Of a stretch of DNA of 16,688 bases, positions 1 through 7,010 are shown piece by piece. How positions within the stretch are numbered: the stretch's first letter is position 1; each line of letters opens with the position of its first letter. Made by a program: the position numbers and the translations under genes. This stretch comes from CAJKWP01 sp050943075 (GTDB taxonomy: Bacteria; Bacillota; Clostridia; Christensenellales; UBA1242). The stretch covers positions 1 through 16,688 of the forward strand of contig JBMNOM010000019.1 in NCBI GenBank assembly GCA_050943075.1, read 5' to 3'. The notes beneath the pieces are model-generated. The model was not told the origin of the DNA and ran no database searches. It saw nothing but the letters and a program-made list of their open reading frames with translations.

Positions 1-7
1 GAAAATA

Positions 8-517
8 ATGGATAACAGTGCATTTCATGATTATAAATTTAAAATAAAAGAATTGCATTTAAATGATGACCTATATGAATTTCATAAAATTAAAGTAATC
101 GGTAATAAAGTGGAAAATGAAACCTTTTTAACTTCAATTAACGGTGACGGAGATTATTTACTATATTTACAAAACAGATTTTTTAATTTCACAATAGATA
201 ATGAAACAAAAATAGTGTCTGCTTTTGATGCAGATTTAACCTTTATTAACATAACTTTTACACAAATAAAGTTTACAAATAAATCTAAAGATGCAATTCT
301 AATATTAGATACCAAAGATGAACTACCATCGGGAGTAGGTGGATATATTAAGTTTGATACTAGCAAAGTTTTATATGATAAAGATTCTGGCTTATTACAA
401 CTAGGAGAATATTCCCCTTCTAAAACAATGTGTAAATTTTTAAATAATGCATACGCTCAATTATCCAAAAATAATACAATAACTTGTATATTGTTAACAG
501 ATATTGATATTATTTAG
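8..517 (+). CDS. Orphan protein of unknown function, possibly 5'-partial
   Basis: I do not recognise this 169-residue protein. It is soluble-looking, with no signal peptide or membrane segment, rich in Asn, Asp, Lys and aromatics, and has alternating hydrophobic stretches that suggest beta structure. The first visible ATG is at 8, but the frame stays open to the window edge, so the true start could lie upstream and its ribosome binding site cannot be judged. Codon use differs from the neighbours: 8 of 17 isoleucines are ATA and CTA is used for several leucines, whereas engB in this window has 14 isoleucines and no ATA. It also ends in TAG. This suggests acquired DNA. It converges on the ABC exporter operon, with a shared terminator between them. 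The reading frame is very likely real; no function is assigned. Confidence 0.75.
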   Translation: MDNSAFHDYKFKIKELHLNDDLYEFHKIKVIGNKVENETFLTSINGDGDYLLYLQNRFFNFTIDNETKIVSAFDADLTFINITFTQIKFTNKSKDAILILDTKDELPSGVGGYIKFDTSKVLYDKDSGLLQLGEYSPSKTMCKFLNNAYAQLSKNNTITCILLTDIDII

Positions 518-590
518 TTAAAAAAAACTATTAGCCCGGTTTTTAAAGGTGCCCCAAAAAAACAGCAACTTTTTAAATAAAACACAAAAA

Positions 591-622
591 AAAGAACTAT
601 TTCATTTAAGATTTAGTTCTTT
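591..622. terminator. Bidirectional terminator between the orphan gene and the ABC operon
   Basis: A 9-bp perfect stem (AAAGAACTA at 591-599 with TAGTTCTTT at 614-622) has a 14-nt loop. Read on the minus strand it is followed by a run of eight T (586-593 on +), so it mainly ends the ABC exporter operon, whose last codon is at 654. The + side has a weaker CTTTTATT tail and may also end the orphan gene transcript. Confidence 0.75.
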
Positions 623-653
623 CTTTTATTAATGCAACAATTACAATGCTGTT

Positions 654-2486
654 TTATTCTTCAAACTGGCTTTTGTAAAGTTCGGCGTAAAAACCTTGTT
701 TTGCAAGAAGTTCGTCGTGTGTGCCAACTTCAACAATGTTGCCTTCGTTCATAACAATGATTTGATTTGCATTTTTAATTGTTGAAAGCCTGTGAGCAAT
801 AACAAAACTTGTTTTATTTTTTGAAAGTTTGTCCATAGCTTCTTGAATGAGCATTTCTGCACGTGTGTCCACGTTGCTTGTTGCTTCATCCAAAATAAGC
901 ATTGGCGCATTTTGAATGCTTGCCCTTGCAATTGTTAAAAGTTGTTTTTGTCCTTGTGAAAGCACTGCAGCATCATTAAGAATTGTATTGTAGCCTTCTG
1001 GCAAGGTTTTAATGAAGTGCGCAACGCCAAGTTTTTCGCAAATTTCTTCAAGTTTCTTTTGGCTTAAATCTTTTGCCCCATAGCACAAATTATCTTTAAT
1101 TGTGCCTTCAAAAAGCCAAGAATCTTGCAACACCATGCCAAACAAGCTTCTAACTTCTTTGCGTTTCATGTCTTTCGTGTTAACGCCATCAATTAAAATT
1201 TCGCCGCTGTTAATTTCGTAGAATCTCATAAGCAAATTGATAATTGTGGTTTTACCCGCCCCTGTTGGGCCAACAATTGCAATTTTGCTTCCCGCTGGTG
1301 CAAAGAAATTGAATGAGTGAATAATTTCTTTACCCTCTTCATAACCAAAGCAAACATCTTTAAATTCCACATTGCCTTTAACGCGTTTGCCTTTAAATTT
1401 AAGTGTTTTGTCTTTTTCATCCTCTTCTTCATTTTCGTCAAGAATTTCAAACACTCTTTCACTTGCTGCAAGTGTGGTTTGGAAAGTGCCAAAAATTGAA
1501 ACAATTTGAGAAACTGGACGGCCAAATTGCCTTACATAAAGCACAAAACTTGCAATTGCACCAACAAGAATGAGGTCTTTTGCAATTAAAGACGCACCTA
1601 CAATGGCAATTAAAATGTATGTCAAATTGGAAATTGTGCTTGAAACTGGATGAATTAAACCAGAATAGAAACTGCTTTTATACACACTGTGTGCAAGTTC
1701 GCCGTTCACTTTTTCAAAATTTTTGTTCATTTTGTCTTCAATGTTTAATGTTTTAATTAAACTGTGTGCTGAATATGTTTCATCTGCAAAGCCATTAAGT
1801 TCGCCCAAATCTTTTTGGTTTTTAACAAAATATTTTTGCGATTTTTTAATAATTAAAATTGTGATTGAAAATGTGACTGGCAATGAAAGAATTGCAATGA
1901 GTGCAAGTTGCCAACTAATCATAAACATAATTATGATAATTCCAACAACTCTAACCACACTGCTTATAAATGATGAAAAGCTTTCTGAAAGTGTTGATGA
2001 AATTGTTGCAACATCGTTTGAAATTCTGCTTAAAGTGTCGCCCACTGTGTTTTTGTCGAAATATTTAAGTGGAAGTTTGTTAATTTTAACATTAATATCG
2101 CCACGCAATTTATAAGCAATTTTGTTTGAAAGAATGCTCATAATGTAGCCTTGAATGTAGTTTAAGGCAAGTGACAAAACGTAAGCAACAATAAGGAAAA
2201 TGCCAATGCTTGAAATTAATTTCAAGTTTAACGCTGTTCCATTTTTAAGTGAAAGATGCAATTCGTCTGTGATTTTTCCAATAAAAAGTGGTCCTATCAT
2301 GGAAAGCACTGCTGCAAAAAGGCTGAAAATTGATGCTGTTATTATGCCTTTTTTGTGCACTTTTGTTAATTTAAGCAATTTTTTCAAACTTTGTTTTGCG
2401 TTTTTGGGTTTTTGTCCGCTATGATGTTTTTTACTTTGTGTTTCTTTTGCAGGAGAAGCAATTGCGTTTGAATTATTTGTCTTCAT
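654..2486 (-). CDS. ABC exporter half-transporter, catalytically intact subunit of a heterodimer
   Basis: A type IV (MDR/lipid-type) ABC half-exporter of about 610 residues. The N-terminus is a Lys/Gln-rich cytosolic extension, followed by six membrane helices (about residues 45-345) and one nucleotide-binding domain. Visible motifs are Walker A GPTGAGKTT (406-414), the Q-loop Gln (454), signature LSQGQ (509-513, Gln in place of the second residue Gly of LSGGQ), Walker B LILDE with catalytic Glu (534) and the H-loop AHRLST (His 565). The partner gene lies immediately upstream and overlaps it. The frame opens at 2507, but AAGGAG at 2493-2498 points to the ATG at 2486 (6-nt gap) or 2489 (3 nt); I chose 2486. 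The overlap implies translational coupling. It resembles YheH/BmrD and TM288. Substrate is unknown; drugs, lipids or peptides are all possible. Confidence 0.93.
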   Translation of the reverse strand: MKTNNSNAIASPAKETQSKKHHSGQKPKNAKQSLKKLLKLTKVHKKGIITASIFSLFAAVLSMIGPLFIGKITDELHLSLKNGTALNLKLISSIGIFLIVAYVLSLALNYIQGYIMSILSNKIAYKLRGDINVKINKLPLKYFDKNTVGDTLSRISNDVATISSTLSESFSSFISSVVRVVGIIIIMFMISWQLALIAILSLPVTFSITILIIKKSQKYFVKNQKDLGELNGFADETYSAHSLIKTLNIEDKMNKNFEKVNGELAHSVYKSSFYSGLIHPVSSTISNLTYILIAIVGASLIAKDLILVGAIASFVLYVRQFGRPVSQIVSIFGTFQTTLAASERVFEILDENEEEDEKDKTLKFKGKRVKGNVEFKDVCFGYEEGKEIIHSFNFFAPAGSKIAIVGPTGAGKTTIINLLMRFYEINSGEILIDGVNTKDMKRKEVRSLFGMVLQDSWLFEGTIKDNLCYGAKDLSQKKLEEICEKLGVAHFIKTLPEGYNTILNDAAVLSQGQKQLLTIARASIQNAPMLILDEATSNVDTRAEMLIQEAMDKLSKNKTSFVIAHRLSTIKNANQIIVMNEGNIVEVGTHDELLAKQGFYAELYKSQFEE

Positions 2487-4239
2487 CATTTTCTCCTTTA
2501 AGTGCATCTTCCCCTAATTGAGAAACTGCAATTTCTTTGTATATTTTATTGTTTTTAATTAATTGTGAGTGTGTGCCCATTCCAACAACTTTTCCGTTTT
2601 CCAAAACAATAATTTTGTCGGCATCCATAATTGTGCCCACTCTTTGCGCAACAATAATTTTTGTTGCATCTGCAAAGTTTTTTGAAATTGCCTTGCGAAG
2701 TTTTTGGTCGGTTTTAAAATCAAGCGCTGAAAAGCTGTTGTCAAAAATTAGGATGTCAGATTTTTTAATTAATACTCTTGCAATTGAAAGCCTTTGTTTT
2801 TGGCCACCAGAAAAATTGGTTGCGCCTTGGGCAACGTCGTGGTCAATTCCGTCTTCATATTTCAAAACAAAGTTTTTGGCTTGAGCAACTTCAAGTGCTT
2901 TGATTATTTCTTCATCAGTTGCATTTTCATTGCCGTAAAGCAAGTTGGATTTAATTGTGCCTTTAAACAAAAATGCTTTTTGTGGAGCATAAGAAATTTT
3001 GTTAATAAGTTCTTTTTGAGAGTAATCCATAATGTTTTTTCCATCAACAAAAATTTGTCCTTCTGTGGCATCATAAAGCCTTGGAATTAAATTAACAAGT
3101 GTGCTTTTTCCGCTTCCGGTTGAGCCAATGAAAGCAACAGTTTCGCCCCTTTTTACATTGAAAGAAACATTGTAAAGCACATCATCTTTTGCGCCTGGAT
3201 ATTTAAAAAACACATTTTTGAACTCCAAAACAACGTTTTTTGTTGATTTTGAGGCATTTTTTTCAATATTTTCATTAAAAATCACACTTGGTTCTTTTGT
3301 CATAACCTCGTTAACACGCTTTGCCGACACGCTTGCCCTTGGCAACATGATAAGCACAAATGTAAGAGAAGTTAAGCTGAAGAGAATCATTGTTGCATAT
3401 TGACTGAAAGCCAAAATGTCACCAATGTTAAGCACATTTTTGCTTGCAAGATATGCGCCAAACCAGTAAATGAAAAGCACAAGTGAGTTTAAAACAAACA
3501 CAATCATTGGGTCAAGAAGTGACATAACCTTATCAATGAAAGTGCTTGTTTTTGTGATGTCAAAAGCAACTTCATCAAAGCGCTTTGAGTGAAAACCTTC
3601 TTTGTTAAATGCCCTAATGTCTTTAATTCCTGTCAAACTTTCTTTGGCAGTTAAGTTTAATTTGTCAAGCAAGGTTTGAATTTTTTTGAACTTTGGAATT
3701 GCCACCAAGAAAATAACTGTGATTGTGATAACTAAAACCATAACAGCTGCAATTGTGCCAAGTGTTAAATTTAAATCTGCATTCAAAATTTTAACAATTG
3801 CCATTCCGGCCATAATTGGCGCTGTTAAGAAAATGCGCAAACCTTGTGAGAAAAACCTTTCAATGTTTGAAATATCATTTGTTGTTCTTGTTATCAAACT
3901 TGAAGGTGAAAAGTTTTTAACTTCGTTTTGTGAAAGGCTCATAACTTTTTCGTAAAACACTTTTCTGAAGGTTTGTGCAACTGTGGCTGAAAACTTTGCC
4001 ATTAAATAAGTTATTACAAAATAAATTAAAAGCGTTGCCACAATGTAGCCAAGCATAATAAGTGCTGTGCGTGTCATTTCTGCGCTGTCAAAAGTTGTGC
4101 TTGTGGTGATTGTGTTAATCAATTTTGAAAACAATTCTGGCACTTTAAGTTCTGCATACACTTGCAAAACAATAAAAACCGCCATAAGGGCAAACAAAAT
4201 GTATTGTTTGGCTTTTATGTATTTTAATAATTTAAACAT
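2473..4239 (-). CDS. ABC exporter half-transporter, degenerate-site subunit of a heterodimer
   Basis: A 588-residue ABC half-exporter: membrane domain about 12-310, then the nucleotide-binding domain. Motifs are Walker A GSTGSGKST (372-380), Q-loop Gln 420, canonical signature FSGGQ (476-480), Walker B ILIFD followed by Asn 501 instead of catalytic Glu, and Gln 532 (VAQRVGT) instead of the H-loop His. Two catalytic residues are therefore replaced. This matches the degenerate-site subunit of heterodimeric exporters such as TM287, BmrC and LmrC. Paired with the downstream subunit, its intact FSGGQ would complete the active site, while its own Walker motifs would face the partner's altered LSQGQ. 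The start at 4239 has AAAGGA upstream with good spacing. It is the first gene of a two-gene operon with its own promoter. The substrate cannot be read from sequence. Confidence 0.93.
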   Translation of the reverse strand: MFKLLKYIKAKQYILFALMAVFIVLQVYAELKVPELFSKLINTITTSTTFDSAEMTRTALIMLGYIVATLLIYFVITYLMAKFSATVAQTFRKVFYEKVMSLSQNEVKNFSPSSLITRTTNDISNIERFFSQGLRIFLTAPIMAGMAIVKILNADLNLTLGTIAAVMVLVITITVIFLVAIPKFKKIQTLLDKLNLTAKESLTGIKDIRAFNKEGFHSKRFDEVAFDITKTSTFIDKVMSLLDPMIVFVLNSLVLFIYWFGAYLASKNVLNIGDILAFSQYATMILFSLTSLTFVLIMLPRASVSAKRVNEVMTKEPSVIFNENIEKNASKSTKNVVLEFKNVFFKYPGAKDDVLYNVSFNVKRGETVAFIGSTGSGKSTLVNLIPRLYDATEGQIFVDGKNIMDYSQKELINKISYAPQKAFLFKGTIKSNLLYGNENATDEEIIKALEVAQAKNFVLKYEDGIDHDVAQGATNFSGGQKQRLSIARVLIKKSDILIFDNSFSALDFKTDQKLRKAISKNFADATKIIVAQRVGTIMDADKIIVLENGKVVGMGTHSQLIKNNKIYKEIAVSQLGEDALKGENDEDK

Positions 4240-4266
4240 ATTAGCGTCCTTTTAAGATAGTAAATT

Positions 4267-4297
4267 ATTATATCATATTAATTTAATTAAACATCAA
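4267..4297 (-). promoter_or_regulatory. Promoter of the ABC exporter operon
   Basis: On the minus strand a perfect extended -10, TGATATAAT (TATAAT at 4272-4267), lies about 30 bases before the start codon of the first ABC gene. A -35-like TTGATG (4297-4292) is 19 bp upstream, slightly long, but the extended -10 can compensate. No operator palindrome is evident. Confidence 0.65.
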
Positions 4298-4447
4298 ATT
4301 AACTGAAAATAAGTGTCCTGTTATTTTAAACCTTTTTGCAAAGAAAAACAAGCCTAATTTTTTAAAAATTAAATTAAAATAAAACACAATTTTTTTAAAA
4401 TGAAACAGCATAAAATATAATTAATGTATGAAAAAACTACAAAAAAA

Positions 4448-4477
4448 TTGCAATTTAGGCCAAACTAAAAATTGCAA
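4448..4477 (-). terminator. Second of two tandem terminators after rplA
   Basis: TTGCAATTT (4448-4456) pairs perfectly with AAATTGCAA (4469-4477) over a 12-nt loop, and on the minus strand it is followed by seven T (4447-4441). It lies directly downstream of the stronger rplA terminator and looks like a back-up. Confidence 0.6.
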
Positions 4478-4479
4478 TA

Positions 4480-4509
4480 AAAAAACCGACAATTAAAAGT
4501 CGGTTTTTT
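4480..4509 (-). terminator. Main terminator of the rpmG-secE-nusG-rplK-rplA operon
   Basis: An 11-bp stem, AAAAAACCGAC (4480-4490) with GTCGGTTTTTT (4499-4509), has an 8-nt loop and lies 10 bases after the rplA stop codon. The A-tract on its far side gives a T-run on the minus strand. It is symmetric enough to work in both directions. Confidence 0.85.
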
Positions 4510-4518
4510 GTTTTAAAA

Positions 4519-5199
4519 TTAGCTTCTGTCAGCAACTTTAATTCCAGGTCCCATTGTTGATGCAATTGAAACATTTTTAATATATTGTCCTTTTGCACTT
4601 GCTGGTTTTGCTTTAACTAAAGCTTGCATAACTGCTTGGTAGTTTTCGTTAAGTTTTTCAACTCCAAAGCTTGCTTTACCCAAGATAACGTGAACATTGT
4701 TAAATTTGTCAAGTCTATATTCAACTTTACCAGCTTTAACATCGTTAATTGCTTTTGCAATGTCGTTTGTCACTGTTCCGCTCTTTGGATTTGGCATTAA
4801 ACCTTTTGGTCCAAGAACTCTAGCAACTCTACCAACCACACTCATCATATCTGGTGTTGTGATACATACGTCAAAGTCAAGCCAGTTGTCTTTTTGGATT
4901 CTTGCAACAATTTCGTCGCCACCAACAAAGTCTGCACCTGCTTTTTCAGCTTCGTCTGCTTTTTCACCTTTAGCTATAACAAGCACTTTAACTTTTTTAC
5001 CTGTTCCATGTGGAAGCACTACAACGCCTCTAACTTGTTGATCAGCGTTTCTGCCGTCAACACCAAGTCTAACGTGAAGTTCAACTGTTTCGTCAAATTT
5101 TGCTTTTGCAGTTTGAAGCAAAAGGTTCATAGCTTCAGCTGGTGCATAAAGTTTTTGTGAGTCAACAAGAGCTTTAGCTTCATTAAATCTTTTTGCCAT
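4519..5199 (-). CDS. rplA: 50S ribosomal protein L1
   Basis: Ribosomal protein L1, 226 residues, close to the usual length. It builds the mobile L1 stalk of the 50S subunit by binding 23S rRNA and also acts as a translational repressor of its own operon. Recognisable landmarks are the MAKRFNEAKALV start, the central VLPHGTGK and MPNPKSGTVT segments, and the C-terminal GPGIKV. The frame is open 21 bases further upstream, but GGAGGAAT lies properly spaced before the ATG at 5199, inside the last codons of rplK, so the short start is preferred. Only four bases separate it from rplK, implying translational coupling. It is the last gene of the operon: two hairpin terminators follow and rplJ/rplL are absent. 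Confidence 0.98.
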   Translation of the reverse strand: MAKRFNEAKALVDSQKLYAPAEAMNLLLQTAKAKFDETVELHVRLGVDGRNADQQVRGVVVLPHGTGKKVKVLVIAKGEKADEAEKAGADFVGGDEIVARIQKDNWLDFDVCITTPDMMSVVGRVARVLGPKGLMPNPKSGTVTNDIAKAINDVKAGKVEYRLDKFNNVHVILGKASFGVEKLNENYQAVMQALVKAKPASAKGQYIKNVSIASTMGPGIKVADRS

Positions 5200-5203
5200 A
5201 CGC

Positions 5204-5638
5204 TTATTCCTCCACAACAACTACACCCATGCTTCTTGCAGCACCTGCCACTATTGACATAGCAGCTTCCAAGGAATTTGCATTTAAATCTGGCATTTTA
5301 ATACGAGCAATTTCTTCAATTTGAGCACGAGTAATTTTTCCGACTTTTGTTTTGTTTGGTTTGTCTGAACCTCTTTCAATCCCAATTGCTTTTTTAATTA
5401 AAACAGCAGCTGGTGGAGTTTTCAAAACAAATGTGAATGATCGGTCTTGATAAATTGTGATAACCACAGGAATAATAAGACCCATTTGAGAAGCTGTCTT
5501 CTCGTTGAATTCTTTGGTAAATGCAGCAATGTTGATACCATGAGGTCCAAGTGATGAACCTACTGGTGGTCCAGGTGTTGCTTTACCGGCTGGCAATTGC
5601 AATTTAACAACTGCGCCAATCTTTTTAACTACAGCCAT
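5204..5638 (-). CDS. rplK: 50S ribosomal protein L11
   Basis: Ribosomal protein L11, 144 residues, normal length. It binds the GTPase-associated centre of 23S rRNA and supports factor binding and the stringent response. Family hallmarks are the N-terminal PAGKATPGPPVGSSLGPHG loop (about 16-34) and the central KTPPAAVLIKKA segment (about 73-84). AAAGGAG sits before the ATG at 5638. The 130-bp leader between nusG and rplK carries an L1-binding-type RNA motif, so rplK-rplA translation is probably repressed by free L1. Confidence 0.98.
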   Translation of the reverse strand: MAVVKKIGAVVKLQLPAGKATPGPPVGSSLGPHGINIAAFTKEFNEKTASQMGLIIPVVITIYQDRSFTFVLKTPPAAVLIKKAIGIERGSDKPNKTKVGKITRAQIEEIARIKMPDLNANSLEAAMSIVAGAARSMGVVVVEE

Positions 5639-5667
5639 AGTTTTTTCTCCTTTTTTTATGGTGTGTA

Positions 5668-5697
5668 AGTGGTGTATTTACGAAATAATCTCCCACT
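5668..5697 (-). promoter_or_regulatory. L1-binding autoregulatory motif in the rplK leader
   Basis: The minus-strand leader of rplK contains AGTGGGAG followed, 11 bases later, by AAATACACCACT. The outer AGTGG/CCACT arms pair, and an inner TATTT-CGT-AAATA hairpin can form. This resembles the L1-binding site of 23S rRNA (GGUGGGAG and GAAAUACCACC), the known basis of L1 autogenous control of the rplK-rplA operon. It ends about 30 bases before the rplK start codon, so bound L1 could hinder initiation. The rRNA comparison is from memory; no alignment was run. Confidence 0.7.
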
Positions 5698-5700
5698 TTT

Positions 5701-5721
5701 TTGGCCGGTTTTTCCAGCCAA
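5701..5721 (-). other. GC-rich hairpin at the start of the rplK leader
   Basis: On the minus strand TTGGCTGG pairs with CCGGCCAA (8 bp, one G-U) around a five-A loop, followed by A rather than T residues, so it is not a terminator in the gene's direction. An AT-rich TATATAT stretch lies just upstream (about 5724-5733), which could be the -10 of a secondary rplK promoter, placing the hairpin at or near the RNA 5' end. Confidence 0.5.
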
Positions 5722-5768
5722 GATATATATTTTAATTGTTTTCATTAAAAAAACAAGTTAAAATTTAA

Positions 5769-6296
5769 TTAATTTGAAAGTTTTCTAATTTGGTTAAATT
5801 CCAAGTCAACTGGAGTTTCTCTACCAAACATTTCAAGGTTAATTTTTGCTCTTTGAGCACTTGTGTCAACAGCAATAACTGTTCCCACCATTGTGTTCAA
5901 AGGCCCGTCAATAACTTCAACTTTGTCGCCAATTGAAAGATCTGTTGGAACATTAATTCTTTCTAATCGCATTTTGATAATTTCTTCTTCAGTTAAAGCA
6001 AGTGGACGTCCTTTTGGACCAACAAAACCTGTGATGCCTCTTGTTCTTGTCACATTGTGCCACAAATCGTCGCCGTAAATCATTTTAACAAGCAAGTAAG
6101 AAGGCATAACTTTCTTTTGAACAAGTTTTTTCTTCCCGTTCTTTTCTTCAATGACATCTTCCATTGGAATTACAATATCAAAAATTCTGTGTCCGAGATT
6201 ATATTTCTCAATAACAGTTTCCAAATTTTCTTTTGCAACATTTTCATATCCAGAAAAGGTGTGCAAAACATACCATTTAGCTTCTTGGTTTTCCAT
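5769..6296 (-). CDS. nusG: Transcription termination/antitermination factor NusG
   Basis: NusG, 175 residues, normal size. It rides on RNA polymerase, affecting pausing and termination and linking it to ribosomes or Rho. The N-terminal NGN domain starts at KWYVLHTFSGYE (7-18) and includes the VMPSYLLVKM and RGITGFVG segments (about 63-93). The C-terminal KOW domain is about 118-175 with the core GDKVEVIDGPLNTMVGTV. The usual GPF of the KOW loop is GPL here, a mild change. GGAGAT precedes the ATG at 6296. It lies 35 bp after secE, and rplK follows after a regulatory leader. Confidence 0.97.
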   Translation of the reverse strand: MENQEAKWYVLHTFSGYENVAKENLETVIEKYNLGHRIFDIVIPMEDVIEEKNGKKKLVQKKVMPSYLLVKMIYGDDLWHNVTRTRGITGFVGPKGRPLALTEEEIIKMRLERINVPTDLSIGDKVEVIDGPLNTMVGTVIAVDTSAQRAKINLEMFGRETPVDLEFNQIRKLSN

Positions 6297-6331
6297 TAAT
6301 ATCTCCTAAATTTAAAATATGGATAAAATTT

Positions 6332-6646
6332 TTAGCTTGAAGCAAGTAAGCTAAAAATCCAACTTAATAATCTGTCAATACCAAACAATATAATTGTGAA
6401 GATGATAACAACAGCCAAAACAACGCCTGTTTGTTTAACCACTTTTGAAAAAGAAGGCCAAACAACTTTTTTAAGTTCAGAACTTGTTTCTTTAAGTTTT
6501 TTGGAAACTTTAGATTGTTTCTTCACTTTTGGTTGTTTTTTTGCTTTGTCTTTTTTCACAATTTCAGTTTCTTTCACTTCAGTTGTTTCAACCACATTTT
6601 CTGTTTTCACAGAATTGTTTGCAGTCCCTTTATTTTTACTGGACAT
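6332..6646 (-). CDS. secE: Preprotein translocase subunit SecE
   Basis: SecE, 104 residues, the essential small subunit that clamps SecY in the protein export channel. The family motif ELKKVVWPS is at 57-65 and is followed by one membrane helix (about 74-98). The first 55 residues are an acidic-then-lysine-rich, low-complexity cytosolic extension; single-helix SecE proteins are often about 60 residues, so this one is long at the N-terminus. The frame is open further upstream, but CGGAGGG sits 5-6 bases before the ATG at 6646 and the longer version would overlap rpmG, so the short start is used. Its place between rpmG and nusG is the classical Gram-positive order. Confidence 0.95.
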   Translation of the reverse strand: MSSKNKGTANNSVKTENVVETTEVKETEIVKKDKAKKQPKVKKQSKVSKKLKETSSELKKVVWPSFSKVVKQTGVVLAVVIIFTIILFGIDRLLSWIFSLLASS

Positions 6647-6663
6647 GGTTTCCCTCCGAAAAA

Positions 6664-6825
6664 TTATTTTGTTTCTTTGTGAAGAGTGTGTTTTCCACAA
6701 CGTGAACAAAACTTGTTAAGTTCAATTCTTTCAGATTGTGTTTTTTTGTTTTTTGTTGTGGCATAGTTTCTTTCTTTACATACTGTGCAAGCCACGATAA
6801 TTTTTGATCTCACTGGATTTGCCAT
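6664..6825 (-). CDS. rpmG: 50S ribosomal protein L33, zinc-binding type
   Basis: A 53-residue L33, too short for many gene finders. It begins MANPVRSKIIVACTVC and contains two CxxC pairs (Cys13/Cys16 and Cys40/Cys43), the zinc-ribbon signature of the C+ form of L33; zinc-independent paralogues lose these cysteines. The ATG at 6825 has GGAG (AGGAGAAA) upstream. It is the first gene of the rpmG-secE-nusG-rplK-rplA operon, 17 bp before secE, and has the best promoter in the window in front of it. No second, zinc-free copy is visible here. Confidence 0.96.
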   Translation of the reverse strand: MANPVRSKIIVACTVCKERNYATTKNKKTQSERIELNKFCSRCGKHTLHKETK

Positions 6826-6846
6826 AATATTTTCTCCTAAAAAATA

Positions 6847-6864
6847 ACACCGGTTTTTCGGCGT
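6847..6864 (-). other. Hairpin at the predicted 5' end of the rpmG operon mRNA
   Basis: On the minus strand ACGCCG pairs with CGGTGT (6 bp, one G-U) around an A-rich loop. It begins where the transcript from the promoter at 6901-6872 should start. It may protect the mRNA 5' end. It shares the string GAAAAACCGG with the hairpin of the rplK leader. Confidence 0.45.
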
Positions 6865-6871
6865 CAGGGGT

Positions 6872-6901
6872 ATTTTAGCACAATTGAAAAAGTTTTGTCA
6901 A
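6872..6901 (-). promoter_or_regulatory. Promoter of the rpmG-secE-nusG-rplK-rplA operon
   Basis: Minus strand: consensus -35 TTGACA (6901-6896), an 18-bp spacer and -10 TAAAAT (6877-6872) preceded by TGC, giving an extended -10. It should start the mRNA about 40 bases before the rpmG ATG. A strong, housekeeping-type promoter, as expected for ribosomal protein genes. Confidence 0.85.
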
Positions 6902-6944
6902 TAGTTTTAGAAAAAAAACCTTAATATTAATAAAACAATTATAT

Positions 6945-7007
6945 ATGGCAAAACACCAAAAAATTAAAGCAAAAATGAATAACAAAATTAAAGCTGGCAA
7001 TAATTAA
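6945..7007 (+). CDS. Possible 20-residue lysine-rich leader peptide
   Basis: An ATG-to-TAA frame encodes a 20-residue basic peptide (MAKHQKIKAKMNNKIKAGNN) and ends three bases before the start codon of the DUF975-like gene. Neither frame has a clear ribosome binding site. The close stop-start spacing would fit translational coupling or a leader peptide, but in AT-rich DNA such a short frame can arise by chance. Low confidence. Confidence 0.2.
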   Translation: MAKHQKIKAKMNNKIKAGNN

Positions 7008-7010
7008 AAT

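Noticed and set aside
5200..5220. Longer starts for rplA (5220), secE (6709), rpiB (11447) and the Sel1-like gene (8057)
   Set aside because: In each case a well-spaced AAGGAG-type site and family alignment favour the shorter start, and the longer secE form would overlap rpmG.
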